A stretch of DNA of 6,688 nt, from positions 1 through 6,688 of the forward strand of contig CAZFST010000058.1 in NCBI GenBank assembly GCA_964522015.1. The letters are read 5' to 3'. Origin of the DNA: QQWI01 sp964522015. Lineage in GTDB: Bacteria; Bacillota; Clostridia; Peptostreptococcales; Acidaminobacteraceae. Position numbers and translations under genes: made by a program. The notes under the pieces are model-generated. The model was not told where the DNA came from, did not search any database, and worked only from the letters and a program-made list of their open reading frames with translations. Below, in pieces: positions 1-5,806 of the stretch. Every line of letters starts with the position of its first letter. The stretch's first letter is position 1.

Positions 1-16
1 GTTAAAATTTCAACGC

Positions 17-385
17 TTATATGGTTATCTTATGCTGCGAAAGTTGAGTTAATAAGTCGTTATTTTTCATTAATTTTTCTATTGTCTTTTCAATCACAAT
101 AGGATTTAATTCATTTACAATTATCATATGTGGAACACCGATATATTGAAATTTTTCTCCATCATCACTAATCACAGTTTCACTAAGGTAAGTAATTTGA
201 GTCATTTCCAAAGAGCCTTTAGAAATACTTTTGCTAGGATCCATCCCCGTAATGCAATTACTTAACCATTTTGCAGTCACGAAGAAACACCAACGTTTTC
301 TTTTACCTTTGATTTTAATTGTTACTTCAACGCAATCATTAAGTGGATCCTGAATAGGATCATCAATTGTTATATACTGGATCAC
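17..385 (-). CDS. Hypothetical protein, 122 aa, cassette-borne
   Basis: I do not recognise this family. The start is a GTG at 385, preceded on the minus strand by GGAGGG with a short gap. The ATG just upstream overlaps this ribosome binding site and meets a stop after four codons, so GTG is preferred. The protein begins with an acidic stretch (IDDPIQDP, residues 7-14). A strongly basic beta-like segment follows (IKIKGKRKRWCFF, about 24-36), and then a more hydrophobic middle. A helical C-terminal tail starts near NELNPIVIEKTIEKL. There is no signal peptide or membrane segment. It is the only gene of the leftmost cassette, whose own attC would lie beyond the left edge. It could be a small immunity or antitoxin-like protein, but nothing in the sequence proves that. 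Confidence 0.72.
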   Translation of the reverse strand: MIQYITIDDPIQDPLNDCVEVTIKIKGKRKRWCFFVTAKWLSNCITGMDPSKSISKGSLEMTQITYLSETVISDDGEKFQYIGVPHMIIVNELNPIVIEKTIEKLMKNNDLLTQLSQHKITI

Positions 386-477
386 TTTCCCTCCATTTTT
401 TACTTTCTTATGTATTTAAGTGTTTTTCATCTTTACGTTTTCTACAGCAGATTTTTTTTCAATTTCATACAAATTTC
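386..477 (-). other. Leader of the 122-aa gene
   Basis: This AT-rich stretch lies between attC A and the GTG start at 385. It contains the ribosome binding site next to the start codon and the extension of the R box at its right end. No convincing promoter is visible. Confidence 0.4.
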
Positions 478-580
478 ATCTAACGCTTCGGGCACACACG
501 ATGCAAGTAGTTGGCGCGATCCCTTGCACGATTTTGCAAGGGGCGTGACAGCTGGTTGTATTGGGGGTGCCCTGTTATCA
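478..580 (-). repeat. attC site A (divergent type)
   Basis: The R boxes are ATCTAAC (478-484) and GTTATCA (574-580). Inside them GGGCAC pairs with GTGCCC, and the next arm GATGCAA pairs with TTGTATT through G·T wobbles. The tip holds a perfect hairpin, CCCTTGCA/TGCAAGGG. It is shorter than the other seven sites and lacks their GCGGCCGC and CTAGCAAT arms. It keeps the shared core words TTGGCGCGA and GCAAGGGGCGTGACA, so it is a distant member of the same family. It belongs to the ORF-less cassette on its right. Confidence 0.82.
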
Positions 581-732
581 AACGTGTATTCTATTTCCAT
601 TTCTTTTTTTGCTTCCAAATCTATGTTGCTTTTAAATCGCTTCTAATGCTTCTATTCGTTCCTAATTCTTTACTTCTTTCTTTTATTCCTTACCATTTCT
701 TTATATCACATTAGGTAAACCAAGTGAAACCA

Positions 733-775
733 TGCTCAAGACTAACCGAAGTGCCCAATTTTAATGACTTGAGCA
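733..775. repeat. Inverted repeat in ORF-less cassette
   Basis: TGCTCAAG at 733-740 is perfectly complementary to CTTGAGCA at 768-775, with a 27-nt loop. No T-run follows on either strand, so it is not a typical intrinsic terminator. It may be part of an RNA fold or an operator-like site. Confidence 0.4.
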
Positions 776-871
776 ATATTAATTAAATTCTAGTGCGTAG
801 CATAATTTCCTTTTAGCTTTTATCCGTCGAGCGTTAATTATGTAGCTTTTGATTATCTCCTGGTGCTCAGT

Positions 872-901
872 ATTTTAAGTATCAGTAAGCTATCTAATCA
901 A
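872..901 (-). promoter_or_regulatory. Possible sigma-70-type promoter in ORF-less cassette
   Basis: On the minus strand TTGATT (896-901) is followed after 18 bp by TAAAAT (872-877), close to the -35/-10 consensus. It points toward the cassettes on the left. In AT-rich DNA such matches arise by chance, so support is weak. Confidence 0.22.
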
Positions 902-965
902 TACAGTTTGTTGGCACTGAGCCTCAGTTAACTAAATCTCTTTTCCTTTTGTTTGAGTACATGTT

Positions 966-1083
966 TGATAACGTTTTGAGCGCTAGCAATGTAAGCGGCC
1001 GCCTTAGCGGATTGGCGCGAGCCTTGCCTCCAAGTTGTTGCAAGGGGCGTGACAAAGCTTATTTTGCTAGAGCTCTGTTATAC
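966..1083 (-). repeat. attC site B
   Basis: This is the attC of the 131-aa gene cassette. The R boxes are TGATAAC (966-972) and GTTATAC (1077-1083). The inner arm pairs GAGC-CTAGCAA with TTGCTAG-GCTC, interrupted by a single mismatch. The tip contains CCGC/GCGG and CCTTGC/GCAAGG hairpins and a GCGGCCGC palindrome. Confidence 0.9.
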
Positions 1084-1099
1084 GATGTTCGTTTTTCTC

Positions 1100-1495
1100 T
1101 TAATCATAGTATCCCTTTTCAAAAATGATAACACTTTCAACAACTTCAAACGGAGCATACAGTCCAAATCCGTATTTATATGAAGTACAACCGGTGTCGT
1201 CAATTTCTAAATTATGATCCAAAAAAATAAGCTTCTGCTTTACATTTTCAAATGACTCAATCATCAATTCGATTCCTTGGAAAGTTGGCATTGAAGGTTC
1301 AAAGAATTCAACAGCTTCTGAAATTCCTGAATTATTATAATATACAAAGCAACACGAAAACACGTCAGTAAGCACTTTATCTGCTGCTTTTGAGGTCTCT
1401 CTTGGTACTTCTTCCATTACTTTTTTAATTTCTTCTTTATTCATGCCAAGTTTGATTTTCCCGGCACCAGTATATGGAGCGATTTCGAAATCCAT
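1100..1495 (-). CDS. Hypothetical protein, 131 aa, cassette-borne
   Basis: I cannot name the family. A longer open frame reaches back to 1627, but that extension only translates attC C. The true start is the ATG at 1495, which has a modest AAGGAA ribosome binding site. From there the protein opens with MDFEIAPYTGAGKIKLGMNK, a pattern common in small Gram-positive cytoplasmic proteins where a GxGxIxLGM strand precedes a helix (KEEIKKVMEEV). Alternating strands and helices follow. The end, KYGFGLYAPFEVVESVIIFEKGYYD, looks like a compact alpha/beta domain with a conserved-looking aromatic tail. There is no signal peptide. An immunity-protein role would fit its size and style but is only a guess. 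The stop lies 17 bp before the R box of its attC, so the gene fills its cassette. Confidence 0.75.
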   Translation of the reverse strand: MDFEIAPYTGAGKIKLGMNKEEIKKVMEEVPRETSKAADKVLTDVFSCCFVYYNNSGISEAVEFFEPSMPTFQGIELMIESFENVKQKLIFLDHNLEIDDTGCTSYKYGFGLYAPFEVVESVIIFEKGYYD

Positions 1496-1537
1496 GTGGT
1501 TTTCCTTTTCTTTGATTTTTGATTTTTTGCGAATATC

Positions 1538-1655
1538 GTATAACGTTTTGAGCACTAGCAATGTAAGCGGCCGCCTTAGCGGATTGGCGCGAGCCTTGCT
1601 TCCAAGTTGTTGCAAGGGGTGTGACAAAGCTTATATTGCTAGAGCTCTGTTATAT
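1538..1655 (-). repeat. attC site C
   Basis: This is the attC of the transglutaminase-like cassette. The R boxes are GTATAAC (1538-1544) and GTTATAT (1649-1655). The body is nearly identical to site B, with a GGGGTGTGAC variant in place of GGGGCGTGAC. Confidence 0.9.
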
Positions 1656-1666
1656 GATGTTCAATA

Positions 1667-2761
1667 TTAAACGTAATCAATTTCTACTACTGTTAGAACA
1701 CCCTTTAATCCTCTTTTATTCACAGCTCTTACATTTAACTGATTTCTAGCCTTTGTAAGTGAAAGATTAAAATCAGAACCTTCAATGATATTCCATGATT
1801 GATTATTACATGAGTATTCAAAGTGAGAGAAGTTTGGCATATTATGCGAACACTTAATAAGAAAATTTGGCTTTGCCGCTAAATAGTGCATGTTATTCAA
1901 AAAGCTCTCCTCATCAACTATGTCCCTTTCCTTAATAATCTTCATAAAATCTAATTTTTCAGTAAACTCAAATGATAAGGATGTTCGGTTCGGTTCAATA
2001 TAAAATTGCTCTATACTTCTCGTAGGTACAAAGGCCTGTCCAGGCATCCCTTGGAAGGTTAGGATTTCCTTTTCGCAATCCAGTAAGAGTACCATATGAG
2101 CTATATTTTTGCTTGAATTAATTGATGTATCAATACTGCCAGTATAATTTGTTATGAAGTTCACGTAGTTTTTCTTGAACTGATCCATAGTCATGTTGCT
2201 TTTCTTTGCGATTTCCTCATCAGCTACGATGTTCCTCAGATCGAAAGTATTTGCTTTTACTAATCTATACATCTCGATAAAGTTAAGGAGTTGTCCATCA
2301 CTTTCGATATATACTGAAAACTGAGGATCAACGAAAATCCATTTGCTCAACTCATTTGACCAAATCTCACTTGCAACATGACCTCTTCCTAGTCCACCAT
2401 AAGCAGCATCGCTAGTCTTGAGTCCAACACTTCGCGAAATAATACCCAAAGATTTCAAGATATCCGCAGTTACCTTTCCATATTCGACGCACCTGAATCT
2501 CATACCTCCATGTGCTTCTTTTAATATTTCAAGCGAAGATAGTCCTTTTGCATCATTCATTCCATCGTGTGTCCATTGATGAGAAACCCATTTTAGTACT
2601 CTCAAAGCAACCTCGTAGTCCTTATCAATCTCAAGGCTTATAAACTTCTCAACATACTCTTTTAGATCCTCAAGATTGCTATCATGATTATATCTTTCAA
2701 GTGCATCATAGTTTAGAAGTTCATTATTTGATTTTACTACAGTTATTTTCTTGAATTTCAT
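1667..2761 (-). CDS. Transglutaminase-like superfamily protein, 364 aa
   Basis: This is a cytoplasmic-looking protein with a papain-type transglutaminase fold. The catalytic triad can be read in order: Cys91 in GGMRFRCVEYG, His128 in GRGHVASEIW, and Asp145 in KWIFVDPQF. Such domains act as proteases, peptidases or acyltransferases; the substrate here is unknown. Residues 1-80 are mostly helical. The region from about 300 to the end (SHFEYSCNNQSWNII, then LNVRAVNKRGLKG) resembles an Ig-like beta-sandwich of the kind found in Y_Y_Y domains, which suggests ligand or surface binding. I chose the ATG at 2761 over the GTG at 2770 because the AAAGGTGAG ribosome binding site covers the GTG. No signal peptide or membrane segment is visible. 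It is the sole gene of its cassette, and its stop lies 12 bp from the R box. Confidence 0.85.
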   Translation of the reverse strand: MKFKKITVVKSNNELLNYDALERYNHDSNLEDLKEYVEKFISLEIDKDYEVALRVLKWVSHQWTHDGMNDAKGLSSLEILKEAHGGMRFRCVEYGKVTADILKSLGIISRSVGLKTSDAAYGGLGRGHVASEIWSNELSKWIFVDPQFSVYIESDGQLLNFIEMYRLVKANTFDLRNIVADEEIAKKSNMTMDQFKKNYVNFITNYTGSIDTSINSSKNIAHMVLLLDCEKEILTFQGMPGQAFVPTRSIEQFYIEPNRTSLSFEFTEKLDFMKIIKERDIVDEESFLNNMHYLAAKPNFLIKCSHNMPNFSHFEYSCNNQSWNIIEGSDFNLSLTKARNQLNVRAVNKRGLKGVLTVVEIDYV

Positions 2762-2796
2762 TTTTCTCACCTTTGTATTTTCTTATTTTGAATATC

Positions 2797-2910
2797 ATAT
2801 AACGGTCAAGCACTAGCTATGTAAGCGGCCGCGTAGCGGATTGGCGCGAGCCTTGACCCAAGTTATGCAAGGGGCGTGACAAAGCTTATATTGCTAGAGC
2901 TATGTTATGC
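2797..2910 (-). repeat. attC site D (GACCCA variant)
   Basis: The R boxes are ATATAAC (2797-2803) and GTTATGC (2904-2910). The apical part reads TTGACCCAAGTTATGCAAGG, whereas sites B, C, E, F and G have a TTGC[CT][TA]CC version. Only site H shares this variant, and both sites sit left of a copy of the same non-coding cassette. A 3-4 bp deletion shortens the CCGCCTTAGCGG hairpin. Confidence 0.9.
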
Positions 2911-2920
2911 AATGTATATT
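2891..2920 (+). promoter_or_regulatory. Possible plus-strand promoter for the structured element
   Basis: TTGCTA (2891-2896), from the conserved arm of attC D, is followed after 18 bp by TATATT (2915-2920). Transcription from it would begin near 2926, at the first stem (CGGCGA, 2925-2930). In the second copy the -35-like word is TCGCTA, a poorer match. This is suggestive only. Confidence 0.28.
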
Positions 2921-2924
2921 TTGT

Positions 2925-3077
2925 CGGCGACTCTGAGCTTTTCTCTGGTTTCCAGCATAAGGCAAGTTCTATAAATTGCCGAACCTTGGCGGGGTATTTG
3001 ACTCATTAATGCAAATACCATGACAAGGTTAAGGCAATAAATTAGTGCTGGTCTCTGAGCTTTTCTCTAATTCGCCG
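2925..3077 (+). ncRNA. Structured element, module 1, copy 1
   Basis: Five nested pairings can be read. CGGCGA (2925-2930) pairs with TCGCCG (3072-3077), CCAGCA (2952-2957) with TGCTGG (3046-3051), and ATTGCC (2975-2980) with GGCAAT (3033-3038). Then CCTTG (2984-2988) pairs with CAAGG (3024-3028), and GGTATTTG (2993-3000) with CAAATACC (3012-3019). A fixed internal loop GCGG/ATGA separates the last two, and the loop holds the palindrome CATTAATG. The outer internal loop carries CTCTGAGCTTTTCTCT on both sides as a direct repeat. A T7 run follows the outer stem. In copy 2 the third stem is ATTGTC/GACAAT, a compensatory pair of changes. It could be an RNA or a folded single DNA strand; no known family was recognised. 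Confidence 0.5.
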
Positions 3078-3085
3078 ATTTTTTT

Positions 3086-3240
3086 AAGCCGGCCGTGTTT
3101 ACTCTGTTTTTTAGCAGAGCATTATATTAATGTAAATGTCGTGCGTTGGCGGGGCATTTGACTCATAAATGCAAATGCCATGACAATGCATAGACTTGCT
3201 ATCAAATGCGATGCCTCTGTTTTTCTCTATCCGCCGGCTT
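3086..3240 (+). ncRNA. Structured element, module 2, copy 1
   Basis: This has the same architecture as module 1 with different outer stems. AAGCCGGC (3086-3093) pairs with GCCGGCTT (3233-3240). CAGAGCAT (3115-3122) pairs with ATGC (3211-3214) plus TCTG (3216-3219), leaving a bulged C. GCGTTG (3143-3148) pairs with CAATGC (3184-3189), and GGCATTTG (3153-3160) with CAAATGCC (3172-3179). The GCGG/ATGA internal loop is identical to that of module 1. The C-G pair in the last stem replaces the T-A pair of module 1, and copy 2 has a T·G wobble there. CTCTGTTTTT lies on both sides of the second stem. Confidence 0.48.
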
Positions 3241-3301
3241 ATGGGATCAAGCTAACCTTTTGATAGAAGCTAACCTTTAACCATAAACCTTTTCTTATAT
3301 T

Positions 3302-3419
3302 GCATAACGTTTTGAGCGCTAGCAATGTAAGCGGCCGCCTTAGCGGATTGGCGCGAGCCTTGCCTCCAAGTTATTGCAAGGGGCGTGACAAAGTTTATAT
3401 TGCTAGAGCTCTGTTAGGC
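3302..3419 (-). repeat. attC site E
   Basis: This is the attC of the reverse transcriptase cassette. The R boxes are GCATAAC (3302-3308) and GTTAGGC (3413-3419); the latter fits GTTRRRY. The inner GAGC-CTAGCAA and TTGCTAG-GCTC arms, GCGGCCGC (3331-3338) and the CCTTGC/GCAAGG tip hairpin are all present. Confidence 0.92.
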
Positions 3420-3423
3420 GAAG

Positions 3424-4929
3424 TTATTTATTTGGGCTTTCATAAAAGTTTATATTATTGTGAAGTGCTGACTTTAAAAATTTACTTTTGTTTACAACTT
3501 CCTTCAAACCTTTAATCCAATCGTTCAAGCAAGATTCGTAAATTAATAGCCACTTATCGCCATATATACTTTCTTGTTGTAATTCACTTTTTAAATTATC
3601 AATTGCACTATTAATCGTTACGAGTTTAAACATTTTATTTTGGTAGATATAATCTAGTACTAAAATACAAGAAAAAACTTCTTTTTTATCTAAAATAGAA
3701 CAAATAGTTTTTGCTTCAATACGAATGTCAAATTTAATCATGTATAACATTATCCAAATCATTTCAATATCATGACTATTAACAATACTTTCGAATAATA
3801 AAGTATTCATTGTTTCCTTAATTCTCTTTGAAACGAAAAAATCATTTAGTTCAGTTATTTTAAAAACATATTCGGATAAATTGGGGTAAGATATCATTAG
3901 ATTTATTAAATGAGCTTGCACAATTTCCTTTTCTTTTTCTGGTATTTTATGTGATTTCAAAACTTTTAATCCAAATTTCAGAGCACCTTTGTTTCCAAGT
4001 AGGAATAACTCGTTAAATCGCTCAATATAGTTCAGGTAACCATATTTGACAAAATCATACTTCCCGAGTTCTACACTGAGATTATGATTAATTGAATATG
4101 GATATTTTTGAATTTCTGTTTTCTCAGTGTTTATGTGCAATTTATATTCATATAATACTCGTTGAAACTTAGGTAGAAATATTTCAGCTTCAGCTTGAGT
4201 TTTAAATAGGAAGTTATAATCATCCACATACCTTTTAAAATGCGGATGAATTGCTTTTAATTCATTATCCACCTCGGTCAAAACAATTTCCGAGATAACT
4301 CTTGAAGTCAATGGTCCAGTTGGTATACCCTTTGTCTCATTATTATTAACAGCTCTTACTTTAGAATCAAATTTATCATACTGCTTATAATCCTTAGATC
4401 TATCTCTCTCATTCTTTTTGTACTCTTGCTTTGCTTTTTCCTTTCCGAGCATTGCCCAAGTCAAGCTATGTGTATATATATTTTCGTAACATTTACTTAA
4501 ATCAATCTTGAGTAAATATTTGAATCCTAAAGAATAGCTTGTTCTCTCTAAATAATTCTTATAAAAATTTGACCGAACTTCATAACCTTCTATTTCATAT
4601 GGTTTTACATCACTAGAATAAGAATGTGTATTCTTAAAAAACATATCATCTATTTTTATTCTATTCGTCTCAATTTCCTTGGTTAAAATCATGAAGGTTT
4701 CAATGTGTGGTACAGAAACAAGTCTTCGCTCCATCTCATTTTTATAACAAGAAATAATATGACAAGGTGTTGATCTTACACTTATTGCTTTCAGATTTTT
4801 TTCTAAATCCGAAAAAACATTAAATCCCTTTTTAATATGTACTATGAGATTCTTTGTGGTAAATACGTTTTGAGGAAGATTTTCTGGAAAGTACCCGCAT
4901 TTAATCAAATTGTATTTTGTAAGTTCCAT
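3424..4929 (-). CDS. Abi/DRT-type reverse transcriptase, 501 aa
   Basis: This is an RNA-directed DNA polymerase of the defence-associated (Abi/UG) kind. The palm motifs are intact. The motif A region is KYLLKIDLSKCYENIYTHSL, with Asp143. GIPTGPLTSRVISE lies at 201-214. The catalytic RYVDDYNF has Asp236 and Asp237, and HINTEKTEI lies at about 265-273. The IYTHSLTWA and GPLTSRVISE words are typical of abortive-infection RTs, not of group II introns. Residues from about 300 to 501 form a long, probably all-helical C-terminal region like the helical-repeat domains of AbiK/AbiP2-type enzymes, which can make DNA in a protein-primed way. The start at 4929 has a strong AGGAGG site. Only 22 bp separate it from the R box, leaving no room for an upstream template RNA or promoter, so it probably relies on readthrough. 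The stop is 4 bp from attC E. The defence role is inferred. Confidence 0.88.
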   Translation of the reverse strand: MELTKYNLIKCGYFPENLPQNVFTTKNLIVHIKKGFNVFSDLEKNLKAISVRSTPCHIISCYKNEMERRLVSVPHIETFMILTKEIETNRIKIDDMFFKNTHSYSSDVKPYEIEGYEVRSNFYKNYLERTSYSLGFKYLLKIDLSKCYENIYTHSLTWAMLGKEKAKQEYKKNERDRSKDYKQYDKFDSKVRAVNNNETKGIPTGPLTSRVISEIVLTEVDNELKAIHPHFKRYVDDYNFLFKTQAEAEIFLPKFQRVLYEYKLHINTEKTEIQKYPYSINHNLSVELGKYDFVKYGYLNYIERFNELFLLGNKGALKFGLKVLKSHKIPEKEKEIVQAHLINLMISYPNLSEYVFKITELNDFFVSKRIKETMNTLLFESIVNSHDIEMIWIMLYMIKFDIRIEAKTICSILDKKEVFSCILVLDYIYQNKMFKLVTINSAIDNLKSELQQESIYGDKWLLIYESCLNDWIKGLKEVVNKSKFLKSALHNNINFYESPNK

Positions 4930-4951
4930 CTTTTCCTCCTGAAATTATTTT

Positions 4952-5069
4952 GCCTAACGTTTTGAGCGCTAGCACTGTAAGCGGCCGCCTTAGCGGATTG
5001 GCGCGAGCCTTGCCACCAAGTTATTGCAAGGGGCGTGACAAAGCTTATATTGCTAGAGCTATGTTAGAT
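4952..5069 (-). repeat. attC site F
   Basis: This is the attC of the 170-aa gene cassette. The R boxes are GCCTAAC (4952-4958) and GTTAGAT (5063-5069). The body is nearly identical to site E, with AGCACTG in place of AGCAATG and TTGCCACC at the tip. Confidence 0.92.
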
Positions 5070-5116
5070 GACGTAACCTTTTTTTACTTGTTTTGATACT
5101 GCGCTGATTTGTTTCG

Positions 5117-5629
5117 TCAAACCAGAATTCGAACTTTCATTGAATCTTCAAAGTCCTTAATCAGTTCAATTTCATAATTGGATAGATCGTCATTATTTTT
5201 GACGATTCTTAAAACCGCATCATGTGAAGGTTTGTTACAAACTGATGTTAACACCTCAATAATAAAAGTTCGTTTTTCTTTAAAACTATACATATGCTTC
5301 TCAAGCTTATTGATTAACAAGTCTGATGTTAAATAACCTATTTTAACCAATAAAACTTGAATATAATAACCCCATTCTTCTCTTTTGTTGATGTTGATGT
5401 TATTACTTGGACCTTGATCGAGTAAATCTAATAAAGTATCTACTAAAACGTACGGCTCATTCATTTTAACAAAATTATCTATACATCTATCTTCAATTTC
5501 TAAGAAACTATCCATTTCTGCCTTTTGAACTTCATTTTGATATTTCGATCCATACCCCGCATAGGAGATAGGATCAAAAGGATACATCAAATCCAGGATT
5601 AAATTCGTTACATCTTCTTTTATCATCAT
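5117..5629 (-). CDS. Hypothetical protein, 170 aa, probably all-helical
   Basis: I do not recognise this family. The start is the first of two adjacent ATGs (5629 and 5626), supported by AAAGGA five bases upstream. The sequence is almost free of beta-type stretches. Successive amphipathic helices can be read (VTNLILDLMY; EPYVLVDTLLDLLDQG; YYIQVLLVKIGYLTSDLLINKLEKH; FIIEVLTSV; DAVLRIVKN; YEIELIKDF). This spacing is reminiscent of HEAT-like repeats. Such small helical proteins often serve as immunity or adaptor proteins in Gram-positive bacteria, but no motif here proves it. There is no signal peptide or membrane helix. It is the only gene in its cassette, transcribed in the same direction as the reverse transcriptase to its left. 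A functional link between the two is not supported, because cassettes reshuffle. Confidence 0.75.
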   Translation of the reverse strand: MMIKEDVTNLILDLMYPFDPISYAGYGSKYQNEVQKAEMDSFLEIEDRCIDNFVKMNEPYVLVDTLLDLLDQGPSNNININKREEWGYYIQVLLVKIGYLTSDLLINKLEKHMYSFKEKRTFIIEVLTSVCNKPSHDAVLRIVKNNDDLSNYEIELIKDFEDSMKVRILV

Positions 5630-5673
5630 TTTAGTCCTTTAATTATGTATTTCAATCATTCAAGGGTTATGTT

Positions 5674-5791
5674 ATCTAACGTTTTGAGCGCTAGCAATGT
5701 AAACGGCCGCCTTAGCGGATTGGCGCGAGCCTTGCCTCCAAGTTGTTGCAAGGGGCGTGACAAACTTTATATTGCTAGAGCTCTGTTAGCA
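5674..5791 (-). repeat. attC site G
   Basis: This is the attC of the 115-aa gene cassette. The R boxes are ATCTAAC (5674-5680) and GTTAGCA (5785-5791). It differs from its sisters by ACGGCCGC in place of GCGGCCGC, so the NotI-type palindrome is lost here. Confidence 0.92.
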
Positions 5792-5806
5792 GACGTCTAT
5801 ATCCCT

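Larger units (their letters stand above)
581..965. other. ORF-less cassette body
   Basis: About 385 bp lie between attC A and attC B with no credible gene. On the minus strand, the ATGs after purine-rich words give peptides of only 6-12 codons. Two open frames on the plus strand cover attC A and fall against the cassette direction. The unit is nevertheless a proper cassette: its left end GTTATCAAACGTGTATTC matches the reverse complement of its right end (GTTATCAAACATGTACTC) at 16 of 18 positions. Inside are an 8-bp inverted repeat (TGCTCAAG 733-740, CTTGAGCA 768-775) and a 7-bp one (GCTCAGT 865-871, ACTGAGC 916-922). It may encode a small RNA, carry a promoter, or be a decayed gene. Confidence 0.6.
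2911..3301. other. Non-coding cassette body, copy 1
   Basis: About 390 bp lie between attC D and attC E. They contain no credible coding frame and two large nested stem structures (2925-3077 and 3086-3240). The ends match as in the other cassettes (GTTATGCAATG against GTTATGCAATA). Between the second structure and the right end, AAGCTAACCTTT occurs twice (3249-3260 and 3267-3278). A second copy begins after attC H, about nine-tenths identical by eye, so the cassette has been duplicated or acquired twice. Confidence 0.8.

Noticed and set aside
410..714. Overlapping plus-strand open frames at 410-646 and 511-714
   Set aside because: They run through attC A, have no convincing ribosome binding site, and oppose the direction of every other gene.
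1496..1627. N-terminal 44-residue extension of the 131-aa protein
   Set aside because: The extension translates attC C and the leader. A start at 1495 with a ribosome binding site gives a protein that begins in a normal way.
2961..2980. Local hairpin GGCAA/TTGCC inside module 1
   Set aside because: Copy 2 destroys this pairing but keeps the longer-range ATTG(C/T)C with G(G/A)CAAT stem through paired changes, so the long-range stem is favoured.
2925..3085. Simple intrinsic terminator made by TCGCCG plus the T-run
   Set aside because: The partner arm lies about 140 bp upstream and encloses a multi-part nested structure, so it is not a compact terminator hairpin, although termination in the T-run remains possible.
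3300..3515. Plus-strand open frames of about 67-75 codons at 1443-1670, 3300-3515 and 5645-5848 sharing the words SGLARALP and KGRDK
   Set aside because: They are translations of the attC repeats themselves. They share sequence because the repeat is conserved, run against the cassette direction, lack ribosome binding sites and overlap better genes.
3424..4929. Group II intron, retron or diversity-generating retroelement
   Set aside because: There is no maturase domain or intron RNA ends, no room upstream for a retron msr-msd (22 bp), and no template/variable repeat pair. The motif words fit Abi/DRT enzymes better.
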